64,000 nucleotides of DNA, taken from Rheinheimera sp. 4Y26 (lineage in GTDB: Bacteria > Pseudomonadota > Gammaproteobacteria > Enterobacterales > Alteromonadaceae). The DNA lies in contig NZ_JAOBWS010000010.1 in NCBI RefSeq assembly GCF_025245835.1, forward strand, positions 113,956-177,955, written 5' to 3'. Of the stretch, positions 43,462 through 51,908 are shown one piece after another. The translations under genes and the position numbers were made by a program. Every line of letters begins with the position of its first letter. The stretch's first letter is position 1. The notes under the pieces are model-generated. The model was not told where the DNA came from. It did not search any database and was given only the letters and a program-made list of their open reading frames with translations.

Positions 43462-45471
43462 ATGCTTGAATGGCTTTTATCGCTGCCCCGCTATGCAAAA
43501 CGGGCAATTTCAGTGTTGGCAGATATTGTATTTTTAACCTGTTCAATGCTGGTGGCGATTTTTGTTACTCAGGAAAATGCCTACACAGCGTTATTACAAA
43601 CTTTCCCAATCTTTTTATTGTCAGTGCCTATCACTATTCTGGCTTTCACTAAGCTGGGTTTATACCGTGCTGTAGTGCGTTATATTGGTCAGCATGCGCT
43701 CGGTGCTGTGCTCGCCGGCATTTTAAGTAATGCCATGATTCTGGTGATGTTGTTCCAACTGGTTGGTATTAGCGACAAAGGCAATCTGGTTTTTGTGTAT
43801 GCCATTTTAGCGCTGGTAACCAGCGGTGGTTTGCGTCTGGTGGCGCGGATGTTTTTATTCCAGCGTCATAATGGCCATAAACAGCGGGTGCTGATTTATG
43901 GTGCCGGCTCTTCCGGCCGCCAATTGGCGCAAGCTTTATTTAATGGCGAACAGTTTCATCCGGTAGCTTTTGTCGACGACGACGCGACTTTGCAGCGTTC
44001 CACCATTCTGGGTATTCATGTGGGTAGCCCGGCCCAGATTGCCGCTATTGTAAAATCCAAGAACGTCAGCCGCATTTTGCTGGCGATGCCATCGGCCAGC
44101 CGCGCCCGCAGAAGGGAAGTGCTGGAGTCGTTGGATAATCTGCCTATTCCGGTGCAAACAGTGCCTGGTATGAGTGACATTGTGGACGGCTCGATGCGCA
44201 TTGACGAGCTGCAGGATGTGAAAATTGAAGACTTATTAGGCCGTGACCCTGTGGCACCTAAGCTCAAACTGATGCACGCCAATATCAAAGATAAAGTGGT
44301 GATGGTGACAGGGGCGGGCGGTTCTATCGGCTCTGAGCTGTGCCGGCAGATTGTGCAGTACGAACCCACAGTGCTGGTGCTGTTTGAAGCTTCCGAATAT
44401 GCCTTGTATGCCATCGAGCAGGAGCTCAGCGCTTATGTGCATGAGCTTGGGGTTGATGTAAAAATCAAACCTATTTTGGGCAACGTGCAAAAACAAAGCC
44501 GTATTCAGTCGGTGATGCAAAGTTTTAAAGTGCAGACGGTTTATCATGCGGCAGCTTATAAACATGTGCCACTGGTTGAATTTAATGTGGTGGAAGGCGT
44601 TAGCAACAATGTGTTTGGCACCTGGCATGCGGCTGAAGCGGCTATTGCTTCAGGCGTAGAAACTTTTGTACTGATTTCGACCGACAAAGCGGTGCGGCCG
44701 ACCAACGTGATGGGCGCGTCCAAGCGCCTGGCAGAACTGGTGTTGCAGGCACTTTCTACCCGTCAGCAAAAAACCCGCTTTTGTATGGTGCGTTTTGGCA
44801 ATGTACTGGGTTCATCCGGCTCTGTGGTGCCTTTGTTTCGTGAACAAATCCGTAATGGCGGCCCGTTAACCGTCACTCACCCGGAAATTATCCGTTATTT
44901 TATGACCATCCCTGAAGCGGCGCAGCTGGTGATCCAGGCTGGCGCTATGGGCAAGGGCGGTGATGTCTTTGTGCTGGATATGGGCGAGCCGGTACGGATT
45001 GCTGATTTAGCCCGTCGTATGGTGCATCTGATGGGGCTGGAAGTAAAAGATCAGGCGCATCCGGATGGCGATATTGAAATTTGTTTCTCCGGTTTGCGTC
45101 CGGGCGAAAAACTGTATGAAGAGCTGCTGATTGGTGAAAACGTGCGGCAAACCGCGCATCCACGCATTATGGCGGCTGATGAAGTGTCATTAAGCTGGCA
45201 GGAAATGGCCGAGTTACTGCGCCGGTTAGAGCAACATTGTGACAACTTTGCCGTGCATCAGATTGTGGATTTAGTGACAGCGGCACCTACCGGCTTTAAC
45301 CACAGCAGTCCGGTCAGCGATTTAGTGGAACTGGCGGCCCGTGCTCAACCCCAGAGCCAGGCACCGAACCAAACAGAAATGCCGCTCGGTGCAAAAGCGC
45401 CGGCAGATAAAACCGGCAAACCTCTGCTGCAGCCGGTTAGCGATATCAGTGCTGCAGTGCGCGCCAGCTAA
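43462..45471 (+). CDS. pglF: UDP-GlcNAc 4,6-dehydratase, membrane-bound PglF/WbpM/CapD type
   Basis: A 669-residue inner-membrane nucleotide-sugar dehydratase making the UDP-4-keto-6-deoxy sugar. About four membrane helices (20-125) are followed by a first Rossmann domain (VLIYGAGSSGRQLAQAL near 145) and the catalytic domain with VMVTGAGGSIGSELCRQI near 285 and STDKAVRPTNVMGASKR near 410, where Met replaces the usual catalytic Tyr, as known for WbpM/PglF. ATG 43462 is chosen: GGAG lies 8 bases upstream, MLEWLLSLPRYAKRAISVLAD is the family N-terminus, and earlier ATGs lie close to the terminator. It completes the PglF-E-D pathway with the genes at 21461 and 22094. The C-terminal about 60 residues are variable. 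Confidence 0.9.
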   Translation: MLEWLLSLPRYAKRAISVLADIVFLTCSMLVAIFVTQENAYTALLQTFPIFLLSVPITILAFTKLGLYRAVVRYIGQHALGAVLAGILSNAMILVMLFQLVGISDKGNLVFVYAILALVTSGGLRLVARMFLFQRHNGHKQRVLIYGAGSSGRQLAQALFNGEQFHPVAFVDDDATLQRSTILGIHVGSPAQIAAIVKSKNVSRILLAMPSASRARRREVLESLDNLPIPVQTVPGMSDIVDGSMRIDELQDVKIEDLLGRDPVAPKLKLMHANIKDKVVMVTGAGGSIGSELCRQIVQYEPTVLVLFEASEYALYAIEQELSAYVHELGVDVKIKPILGNVQKQSRIQSVMQSFKVQTVYHAAAYKHVPLVEFNVVEGVSNNVFGTWHAAEAAIASGVETFVLISTDKAVRPTNVMGASKRLAELVLQALSTRQQKTRFCMVRFGNVLGSSGSVVPLFREQIRNGGPLTVTHPEIIRYFMTIPEAAQLVIQAGAMGKGGDVFVLDMGEPVRIADLARRMVHLMGLEVKDQAHPDGDIEICFSGLRPGEKLYEELLIGENVRQTAHPRIMAADEVSLSWQEMAELLRRLEQHCDNFAVHQIVDLVTAAPTGFNHSSPVSDLVELAARAQPQSQAPNQTEMPLGAKAPADKTGKPLLQPVSDISAAVRAS

Positions 45472-46595
45472 GCGCCATTCTGCTCTGCAAGGCCTTTTGG
45501 CAACAAGTCTGGCCGTAAAAACCGGCTTTGTTGCCAAAGGGCTGTGACCTCAAAACCTGGTATCCGGGTTTTATTGAACCCTGTATTGTTATTGATCACA
45601 CCCAATCCCACTTTACTGACCAGCTGTGCGCATAAAGCTGCCGCCACATCGGGATACAACACTTGTTGTAATGCCCTGGAGCCTGCCAGCCAGTTGGCAA
45701 TCAGCTCAGTGCTTAAGGTTTTGCATTGATGCGCCAGCTGTAATTGCTCCAGCGCTAAGGCGTTGGACTCTTGCTCCATCTGGCCTTGTAGCGGTTTTAC
45801 CAGAATTTTTTTCTTCAGTTGCAGTGCTTCACTGATAAGTTCAAAACCGGCATTACTCAGCACTGCATCGGCACTGGCCAGTTGTTGTTTAAAACCCTGA
45901 TGGCAAGGTGGGTAAAAGTGTAAATGCCCTTCGTCCCTGCGATTTAAGCCCGGCGCAAAAATCACAAACTGATAGCCGGACAGCGGCTTAAGCAGTTGAT
46001 ACACCAGCTTTTGATCTTCAAACGGCAGATAAACCAGCACTTTATTTGCTATCACTTCAGCATCATTAGCTGTAGCTGGCAAATCCAGAATAGGCGGTGC
46101 TATTGTGTTTTGCGCGCCAAAATGATGCCAGTGCAGACCCAGTTGCAGCTCTGCCGGTGCAAACAACCGGAAGATTTGCCGGCTGAGCAGGCTGTCATGC
46201 TGTTTTGGTATTGAATGCAAAAAAGCATATTGATGGCCAAGCGCAATACAAGGGGTGCCCTGACGGCGTGCGGCCCAGGCGGTGACAGGCTCAAAGTCGG
46301 TGAGCACCAGATCATAGGGCGTGGTGTTGAGCTGTTGTTGGTCTTGCCAGAGCTGGCGCAAACTGTTGCTGCGGGCACTTTGCCAATAATTGATTTTTCC
46401 GGCATGGGAAACAAAAGTTAAACCGCGGCGCCAGGCAAAGTTGCCAAAACAGTCCATATCAAACAGCGCCTGACGACAACGGCCACTGAATAAAAAATCT
46501 ACTTTGACACCATGGCGCCGGAGCTGCGCGGCCATAGCTCTGGCTCTGCTGATGTGACCGTTACCCGTTGCCTGCACGCCGTATAACAGTCTCAT
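45468..46595 (-). CDS. Glycosyltransferase-like protein, MJ1255/VC2487 family
   Basis: A 375-residue GT-B-fold protein starting MRLLYGVQATGNGHISRARAM, the glycine/His N-terminal signature of the MJ1255/VC2487 family related to MurG/UGT enzymes. VLTDFEPVTAWAAR near 98 and the C-terminal DAVLSNAGFELISEAL near 240 (donor-binding region) fit this. The substrate of the family is not established. It converges with the PglF-like gene and overlaps it by 4 bases at the stop codons. Its place at the edge of the polysaccharide locus may be coincidence. Confidence 0.8.
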   Translation of the reverse strand: MRLLYGVQATGNGHISRARAMAAQLRRHGVKVDFLFSGRCRQALFDMDCFGNFAWRRGLTFVSHAGKINYWQSARSNSLRQLWQDQQQLNTTPYDLVLTDFEPVTAWAARRQGTPCIALGHQYAFLHSIPKQHDSLLSRQIFRLFAPAELQLGLHWHHFGAQNTIAPPILDLPATANDAEVIANKVLVYLPFEDQKLVYQLLKPLSGYQFVIFAPGLNRRDEGHLHFYPPCHQGFKQQLASADAVLSNAGFELISEALQLKKKILVKPLQGQMEQESNALALEQLQLAHQCKTLSTELIANWLAGSRALQQVLYPDVAAALCAQLVSKVGLGVINNNTGFNKTRIPGFEVTALWQQSRFLRPDLLPKGLAEQNGA

Positions 46596-46612
46596 CCTTG
46601 CTCCTTATGGTT

Positions 46613-47191
46613 TTATTTCCAGACCAGCTCCTTAAAATGAGCCCGGCACATTGAGACATAACGATCATTACCGCCTATTTGTACCTGCGAGCCAGCTGTT
46701 GCGGCCCGGCCTTGTTCGTCAAGGCGCACCACAAAGTTTGCTTTGCGGCCGCAGTGGCAGATTGTTTTGAGTTCAATCAGCTTGTCGGCCCAGGCCAGCA
46801 GTGCCTGACTACCGGCAAAGGTTTCACCGAGAAAATCAGTGCGAAGACCAAAAGCCAGTACCGGCACATCCAGCTTATCCACCACCTCGGTCAGCTGCTT
46901 CACCTGGGTTTTGGTTAAAAACTGCGCTTCGTCAATCAGTACACAATCCAGCGGTCCTTGCTGTTTCAACGCGCTGCAACTGTCAAAAAAATCCAATTGA
47001 CTGTCAAATACCAACGCATCCATCGACAAGCCAATCCGTGAGCTGACTTTGCCAACACCATATCTGTCGTCCAGCGCGGCGGTATAAATGGCCGCTGTCA
47101 TGCCTCTTTCCTGGTAGTTGTAGGCACTTTGTAACAAAGAGGTGGATTTGCCGGCGTTCATTGCCGAATAATAAAAATAAAGCTGAGCCAT
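46613..47191 (-). CDS. tdk: Thymidine kinase
   Basis: Phosphorylates thymidine to dTMP in the salvage pathway. The 192-residue protein begins [21 protein letters not shown] with the P-loop, and has [10 protein letters not shown] near 85, [14 protein letters not shown] near 112 and zinc-site cysteines (ICHCGRKA near 145, MCRAHF near 183). The start at 47191 matches the family length; the frame extends about 100 codons upstream without similarity. It is convergent or independent of its neighbours, with 17 bases before the MJ1255-type gene. Confidence 0.93.
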   Translation of the reverse strand: MAQLYFYYSAMNAGKSTSLLQSAYNYQERGMTAAIYTAALDDRYGVGKVSSRIGLSMDALVFDSQLDFFDSCSALKQQGPLDCVLIDEAQFLTKTQVKQLTEVVDKLDVPVLAFGLRTDFLGETFAGSQALLAWADKLIELKTICHCGRKANFVVRLDEQGRAATAGSQVQIGGNDRYVSMCRAHFKELVWK

Positions 47192-47402
47192 CAGTAATTC
47201 CTGCGCAAAATGACGGCGCAGTATAACAAGCTGCAGCAGATAACCAAATGCTGCCTGGCAAAGATGGCAAAAGCATGTGAGCGACGTGACAAATCCATGA
47301 CGATTGCCGATAAATTTTGCCGCTTGCGTTAAATGGCGATGGAGTAAGGCCTTTGAATGTTTTACTCTGCAGTTTCGGTTTGATTGCAGCAAGGAGCTGA
47401 AT

Positions 47403-47816
47403 ATGGACAAATTTTTGGTGTTAACAGTGGCGGCGCAGGTGCTGCTGATAAGCATCGTGATGGTGATTATGGGGCGGCGTCGTTTTGCAGCTGCACGCAA
47501 TAAAGAAATTCATCATTCCGCCTTTCGCACTATGGATTTAGCCGGCGCTAACGAAAGTGTGATCACCGCCAGCCGCAACTTTGATAATCAGTTCCAGATG
47601 CCGATGTTATTTATTTTTGCCGTGTTATTTACCCTGCATTTTGGCCTGGCAGATTTGGTGTTTGTGTTACTGGCGGCGCTTTTTGTGGCGCTGCGGTTAT
47701 TGCACACTGTGGTGCATATCACCTCCAATCATGTACGGATGCGGTTTAATCTGTTTTTGCTTAGTTGTGTGGTGCTCTGGTGTTTCTGGCTGCGTTTGGT
47801 CGTGAAACTGTGGTAA
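47403..47816 (+). CDS. MAPEG family membrane protein
   Basis: A 137-residue protein with four hydrophobic segments. NRE-type residues of glutathione-binding MAPEG proteins are echoed by [15 protein letters not shown] near 32 and [14 protein letters not shown] near 57-70, and a typical [21 protein letters not shown] near 98-118. Bacterial MAPEG relatives are uncharacterised eicosanoid/glutathione-type membrane proteins. ATG 47403 follows AAGGAGC; the open frame upstream to 47304 has no similarity. Divergent from tdk. Confidence 0.82.
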   Translation: MDKFLVLTVAAQVLLISIVMVIMGRRRFAAARNKEIHHSAFRTMDLAGANESVITASRNFDNQFQMPMLFIFAVLFTLHFGLADLVFVLLAALFVALRLLHTVVHITSNHVRMRFNLFLLSCVVLWCFWLRLVVKLW

Positions 47817-47856
47817 CTGATTCTCTGGTAACTGAATACCAGGCAGGTTTTTCCCG

Positions 47857-48303
47857 ATGAATACCGCGGTCTGGCCCTGGTTAGGGCTGCTATTCAGTGC
47901 CTTTAGCTCGGCCACTGTGTTGCCGGGCAGCTCGGAAATAGTGCTGGGAGCCTTATGGTGGCAGGGGTATAACCCTCTGATGCTTTGGGCTATTGCTACT
48001 TTTGGCAATGTCAGCGGCTCCTGTCTGAACTGGTGGCTGGGCTCACAGTTGCTGCGATTTTCGCATAAACGCTGGTTTCCGGTGGATGCAGAGCAGCTGG
48101 CAAAAGCACAGCGCTGGTATCAGCGTTGGGGCTCAGCGTCATTATTATTAAGCTGGGTGCCAGTGGTGGGCGATCCCCTTACCATAGTGGCCGGTGTGAT
48201 GCGGATGAAATTATGGTTGTTTGTGCCGCTGGTACTGCTGGCCAAAGGTAGCCGTTATGCGCTGTTATTGCTGCTGGCGGATCAGCTGCTGCCAAAAGGT
48301 TAA
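47857..48303 (+). CDS. yqaA: YqaA family (DedA-like) membrane protein
   Basis: A 148-residue membrane protein of the SNARE-associated/DedA superfamily, short YqaA form. Features are SSATVLPGSSEIVLGALW near 20, FGNVSGSCLNWWLG near 50, and SWVPVVGDPLTIVAGVMRM near 100, the conserved Gly/Asp/Pro loop. DedA-type proteins act in lipid or ion transport at the inner membrane; YqaA itself is uncharacterised. It follows the MAPEG gene after 40 bases. Confidence 0.87.
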   Translation: MNTAVWPWLGLLFSAFSSATVLPGSSEIVLGALWWQGYNPLMLWAIATFGNVSGSCLNWWLGSQLLRFSHKRWFPVDAEQLAKAQRWYQRWGSASLLLSWVPVVGDPLTIVAGVMRMKLWLFVPLVLLAKGSRYALLLLLADQLLPKG

Positions 48304-48420
48304 ACAGGCTGAAAAACAAGCTGCAAAAGTCCAGTCTGGAGTGCTCATGTCATAGCTTCACAAGAACAGCGACACAAGAACAGTAACAACAAAAACAGAC
48401 ACAACAGGGAAATACAGGTG

Positions 48421-49344
48421 ATGTTAAACAACAGATTGGGTTTTAAGCTGTTATCAGCAGCGGTTTTATCGGGGGGGATCTCGACGCCGGTTTTAGCAAC
48501 TGAGCCGTTAAAGGATGGCTGGCTGGATATTCCGCAGCAGGAGCTGGTGTATTTGCAGCTGGAGCAGGGCAGCCTTGCTCAGGCGACTCCAGGGCAAAGT
48601 TCTGTGGCACAGGCCACTGTGGTACTCAAGCTTGCCACTGAATTTACCCCCAAAAATACTGCTGCTTTTAAACAGTTGGTGCAGTCCGGTTTTTATAATG
48701 GCCTGGAGTTTTACCGGGTCATTGATCAGTTTGTGCTGCAAGCCGGCTTGATGGAAGGGGAAAAACACCCATCAGCTGTGAAAACCGACTGGCCCAAACT
48801 TCAGGCAGAATTTAGCTGGCCGGTGCGCCCAAGCGATGCTTTTACCCTGGTACAACAACCGGATTTGCTGGCCAGTCAAACCGGTTTTCGCCATGGTTTT
48901 GCCCTCGGCCGGGGCGAAGGGCAAGAGTGGCTGATCCATTGTCCGAACGTGATAAATATGGCGCGCAGTGAAGATGCCAATAGTGCCACCACAGATTTTG
49001 CACTGATGCAGGGCCAGGCACCCCGGCATCTGGATCGGAATATGTCGATAGTGGCCAAAGTGATTTGGGGCGGGCCATGGCTCAATCTGATCAAAAGAGG
49101 TGAAGCAAGCGCAGGCGGCATTATTGCCAAACAGCAAGGCCGAAGCCGTATTGTCAGTATGACTCTGGGCTCTGATCTGAAACCTGAAGCACAACTGCAG
49201 TTGCAGTGGCTGGACACCAGCAGCCCAGAGTTTCAACAGCGGCTTCAACAAAGCAGGGAGCGAGCTGCCAGCTTTTTCCACCATAAAGGCAATGGTGCGC
49301 TGGATATTTGTTATCAGCAGGTGCCTGTCAGGCTGAAGCCTTAG
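48421..49344 (+). CDS. Secreted cyclophilin-type peptidyl-prolyl isomerase
   Basis: A 307-residue protein with a signal peptide (to about VLA at residue 27), so exported. The cyclophilin core is seen in VVLKLATEFTPKNTAAFKQLVQSGFYNGLEFYRVIDQFVLQAGL near 60-105, with FALMQGQAPRHLDRNMSIVAKVIWG near 195-220. It is longer and more divergent than PpiA, with an insertion in the middle; it resembles the large periplasmic peptidylprolyl isomerases of Alteromonadales. ATG 48421 is used, one codon after a GTG. Proline isomerase activity is likely but not certain because the catalytic Arg/Phe set is only partly recognisable. Confidence 0.75.
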   Translation: MLNNRLGFKLLSAAVLSGGISTPVLATEPLKDGWLDIPQQELVYLQLEQGSLAQATPGQSSVAQATVVLKLATEFTPKNTAAFKQLVQSGFYNGLEFYRVIDQFVLQAGLMEGEKHPSAVKTDWPKLQAEFSWPVRPSDAFTLVQQPDLLASQTGFRHGFALGRGEGQEWLIHCPNVINMARSEDANSATTDFALMQGQAPRHLDRNMSIVAKVIWGGPWLNLIKRGEASAGGIIAKQQGRSRIVSMTLGSDLKPEAQLQLQWLDTSSPEFQQRLQQSRERAASFFHHKGNGALDICYQQVPVRLKP

Positions 49345-49449
49345 CTGTTAAGGCTGCAAACGGCGCTTGAATAAAAGCGCTAGGCGAAAAGCCGACTTTG
49401 GTTCATCATATCGGTCATGATGTTTAATTTGCGATAAAAAGGTAATTTT

Positions 49450-49848
49450 ATGGAATACACCCTGACAGCTGACGAAATCAAAAAAGTCACGCAACTTGAT
49501 GCCGAACAGCGCTACGAATATTTTATTAACGCAGTGGCCGATCTGGAAAAAATCTGGATCCTGACCGACGACGAAGGCTTTGTGCTGGTGACTGCTGAAG
49601 ACGAACGTTGTATTCCGGTATGGCCACACGCTGAAATTGCCCAGTTATGGATTGAAGGTGATTGGGCCAACTGTCAGGCGCAGGCGGTGGATATCAGCAC
49701 CTGGCTGGACAAATGGACTGCAGGTTTAGAAGGTGACGAGCTGTCGGTTGCCATTTTCCCGCATGCCGATGAGCCAGGCATTGTAGTGCCGCCATCTGAA
49801 TTGCAGGAAACCCTGCTGGAAGTGATGCAGGAAGATAACAGCCACTAA
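49450..49848 (+). CDS. DUF2750 domain protein
   Basis: A 132-residue acidic soluble protein. The sequence YEYFINAVADLEKIWILTDDEGFVLV near 22-50, VWPHAEIAQLW near 58 and VDISTWLDKWTAGL near 80 fit DUF2750, whose role is unknown. There is a ribosome site AAGG before the ATG and a strong terminator 20 bases after the stop. It appears to be a single-gene unit. Confidence 0.75.
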   Translation: MEYTLTADEIKKVTQLDAEQRYEYFINAVADLEKIWILTDDEGFVLVTAEDERCIPVWPHAEIAQLWIEGDWANCQAQAVDISTWLDKWTAGLEGDELSVAIFPHADEPGIVVPPSELQETLLEVMQEDNSH

Positions 49849-50173
49849 GCTGTGTTTGCAAAATACCAAAGCCGGCCTGATGCCGGCTTTTTGTTTTCCG
49901 GATCAGGCTGAAGCCTGCGGTGGCTATGCTGGCCAGCTGTTGATTGTTGTTTTTTAACTTGTTGTGCTGCGCTTGTGGTTATGTTCGCAAATATTGTCGC
50001 AAAATCTACCGCCATAACCTTTTAGATGATGCTCCCGCTAACTGGAATAGCTTTATCGCTGCTGTGGTATTGTTGAAATTTTCAGCGTTATTGATGATTC
50101 CGCTATTGATAATTGTTCTTAATTAGATTACCATGGCCGCGTTTTTCTGAGCTTGGGTAAGAGCGGAGCTGTT
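49849..50173. other. Intergenic region between DUF2750 and bfd
   Basis: Besides the terminator at 49868 it holds an AT-rich stretch. A 60-codon open frame at 49944-50126 encodes a hydrophobic, Cys-rich peptide with no family signature and no good ribosome site, and is probably not a gene. A stretch at 50108-50126 (GATAATTGTTCTTAATTAG) begins like a Fur box but matches the 19-base consensus at only about 10 positions. Confidence 0.4.
49868..49893 (+). terminator. Rho-independent terminator after the DUF2750 gene
   Basis: AAAGCCGGC (49868-49876) pairs with GCCGGCTTT (49882-49890) over a five-base loop, followed by two more T and a G-broken T-tract. It starts 20 bases after the stop codon. Confidence 0.85.
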
Positions 50174-50386
50174 ATGTACGTTTGTGTCTGTAAAGCAGTG
50201 ACTGATAAAACCATCAAACAAAAAGTTGCCGAAGGTTTGTGCTCGATGCGCGAGCTGAAACAATGTTTGGGTGTGGGCAGTCAATGTGGCAAATGCACCA
50301 GTTCTGCCCAGGATCTGTTAAACCGTACTTTATCTGTACAAATGATCCCATGCCGTGTGATTGAACAACAACGGCCTGCTGCTTAA
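50174..50386 (+). CDS. bfd: Bacterioferritin-associated ferredoxin
   Basis: A 70-residue [2Fe-2S] protein. MYVCVCKAVTDKTIKQ and VGSQCGKCTSSA give the four cluster cysteines (C-x-C and C-x2-C) of Bfd. It delivers electrons to bacterioferritin to release stored iron. ATG 50174 follows GGAG; the frame extends 7 codons upstream. Iron-responsive (Fur) control is usual for bfd, but the upstream box is weak here. No bfr gene is adjacent in the window. Confidence 0.92.
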   Translation: MYVCVCKAVTDKTIKQKVAEGLCSMRELKQCLGVGSQCGKCTSSAQDLLNRTLSVQMIPCRVIEQQRPAA

Positions 50387-50710
50387 ATCATTGCTGCCTT
50401 TTCACCTCCAATCCGATATTTTTTGCGCGCTTAGGCCGCCTGTATCAGGTTCTGAGCTACAGTTTTGTCTTGATGTAACACTGCGAGCAATAATTCTGCG
50501 TTAGCTTTGACAGGGCTCTGGCTGAGCAGCCTGATATCACACATCATAGCTTGCCATCATTCTGCCCCGGATGGGTTGTTCGCTAATGAATATCTATATA
50601 TTCTGCATGAATATCTGTTTTTTATTCAAAGTGCCAGCCGGCTCGGGCATAATAACGGCCTCTTCGCCGCTTCAGAGCTGCATTGGTTATTTTATCTTGA
50701 TGAGGTCTGT
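50387..50710. other. Intergenic region before the aspartoacylase-type gene
   Basis: A 324-base gap. The downstream reading frame stays open back to 50507 but without family similarity, so the upstream part is taken as non-coding. A TTGACA at 50507-50512 could be a -35 but there is no good -10 at the right distance. No terminator or repeat was recognised. Confidence 0.4.
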
Positions 50711-51616
50711 ATGAGCACAGCTCCAAACCCGGTTATCCGCACTGTCGCTATTGTTGGCGGTACCCATGGTAATGAATTTTCAGGTATTTATTTGCAGCGC
50801 CGTTATAACGCCGAGCCTGCATTGATGCAAAGACCAAGCTTTTCCTGCCGTACCTTGTTTGCCAATCCAATGGCACATCAGGCTAATAAAAGATATCTGG
50901 ACAGCGATTTAAACCGCCAGTTTAAAACTGCCGATTTAGCTGACCCAAGTCGTTGTAATTACGAACAAAGCCGGGCCAAAGTGATCAACGCTGAGCTTGG
51001 CCCCAAAGGGTCGGCAAAAACCGACTTTATTATCGATTTACACAATACCACCAGCAATATGGGGCCTTGCCTTATTCTGACTCAGCCAGGCCGTATTTAT
51101 AATTTGCTGGCCGGTTACATCAAACTGAAAATGCCAGAAGCCATTATTTCCAGAGATGAAGACCACTTTGCCGCAGAAGATCATGCGCTGTTATGCACAG
51201 TCGGCACTTATGGCGTTATTGTGGAAGTCGGGCCACAGCCACAGTCTGTGTTGCGTCAGGATGTGCTGGAACAAATGCATGAAATGACACAGCATATTCT
51301 TGATTTTATTGAGCATTACAACAATAACTCTTTGCCGGCTCTGCCGGAGCGGGTCGAAGCTTTCCGGTATTTACATAGCATCAAGCTGCCGCTCAATGCC
51401 GCTGGCGAGCGTCTTGGTATGGTGCATAAAAATATTCAGGACCGCGATTACCAGCCGATAGTGCCCGGGCAGCCGCTTTTTACCTTATTTGATGGCAGCG
51501 AGCTCTGTTACGACGGCCAAGATGTGGTCTATCCGACTTTTATTAATGAAGCTGCTTATTACGACAATAATCTGGCAATGTCTCTGAACGAAAAAGTCTG
51601 GATTGAGGTGAAATAA
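50711..51616 (+). CDS. Aspartoacylase / succinylglutamate desuccinylase family enzyme
   Basis: A 301-residue zinc hydrolase of the AstE/ASPA family. It has VAIVGGTHGNEFSGIYL near 12 (zinc His and Glu), the conserved RYLDSDLNRQF near 60, IDLHNTTSNMG near 112 (second zinc His) and VEVGPQPQSVLRQDVLEQM near 173 (catalytic Glu region). Length and the DLNRQF / HNTTSNMG pattern are closer to aspartoacylase (removal of acetate from N-acetylaspartate) than to AstE. ATG 50711 follows GAGG. No arginine-catabolism genes are nearby. Confidence 0.87.
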   Translation: MSTAPNPVIRTVAIVGGTHGNEFSGIYLQRRYNAEPALMQRPSFSCRTLFANPMAHQANKRYLDSDLNRQFKTADLADPSRCNYEQSRAKVINAELGPKGSAKTDFIIDLHNTTSNMGPCLILTQPGRIYNLLAGYIKLKMPEAIISRDEDHFAAEDHALLCTVGTYGVIVEVGPQPQSVLRQDVLEQMHEMTQHILDFIEHYNNNSLPALPERVEAFRYLHSIKLPLNAAGERLGMVHKNIQDRDYQPIVPGQPLFTLFDGSELCYDGQDVVYPTFINEAAYYDNNLAMSLNEKVWIEVK

Positions 51617-51645
51617 ACCGGATCGGCGTGTAATTTGTTTATCTG

Positions 51646-51684
51646 CAGCCTTTTGCTGGTTAAATACAAAAGGCTGAGGTTTTA
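51646..51684 (+). terminator. Terminator after the aspartoacylase-type gene
   Basis: A 10-bp perfect stem CAGCCTTTTG (51646-51655) pairs with CAAAAGGCTG (51667-51676), followed by AGGTTTTATC. It lies 30 bases after the stop codon. The T-run is offset by three bases, so its strength is uncertain. The remaining 51685-51908 has no recognisable gene. Confidence 0.65.
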
Positions 51685-51908
51685 TCATCCTGTTGCCAGT
51701 TTATTTACCCTGTTTTTACCTTGAGATTGTTATCCTGTTGCTGTGTTGGCGGTTTTGCTGTGGGAGCCGGATATTTTTATTGGCTGCAGCAGACAAAACT
51801 GCCGCTTTTATTGAATATTAGCTAGAATATCAAGCAATTGCGCTTTGTCTTGTATCAGGCGCGCCGCCAGTCAGCACCTGAATATTTCGCGCAGAGGAAC
51901 TATTACTG

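Noticed and set aside
49944..50126. 60-codon Cys-rich hydrophobic open frame
   Set aside because: No usable ribosome site and no recognisable family; lies between a terminator and bfd.
50108..50126. Fur-box-like sequence upstream of bfd
   Set aside because: Only about 10 of 19 positions agree with the consensus, too few to call although the gene is a plausible target.
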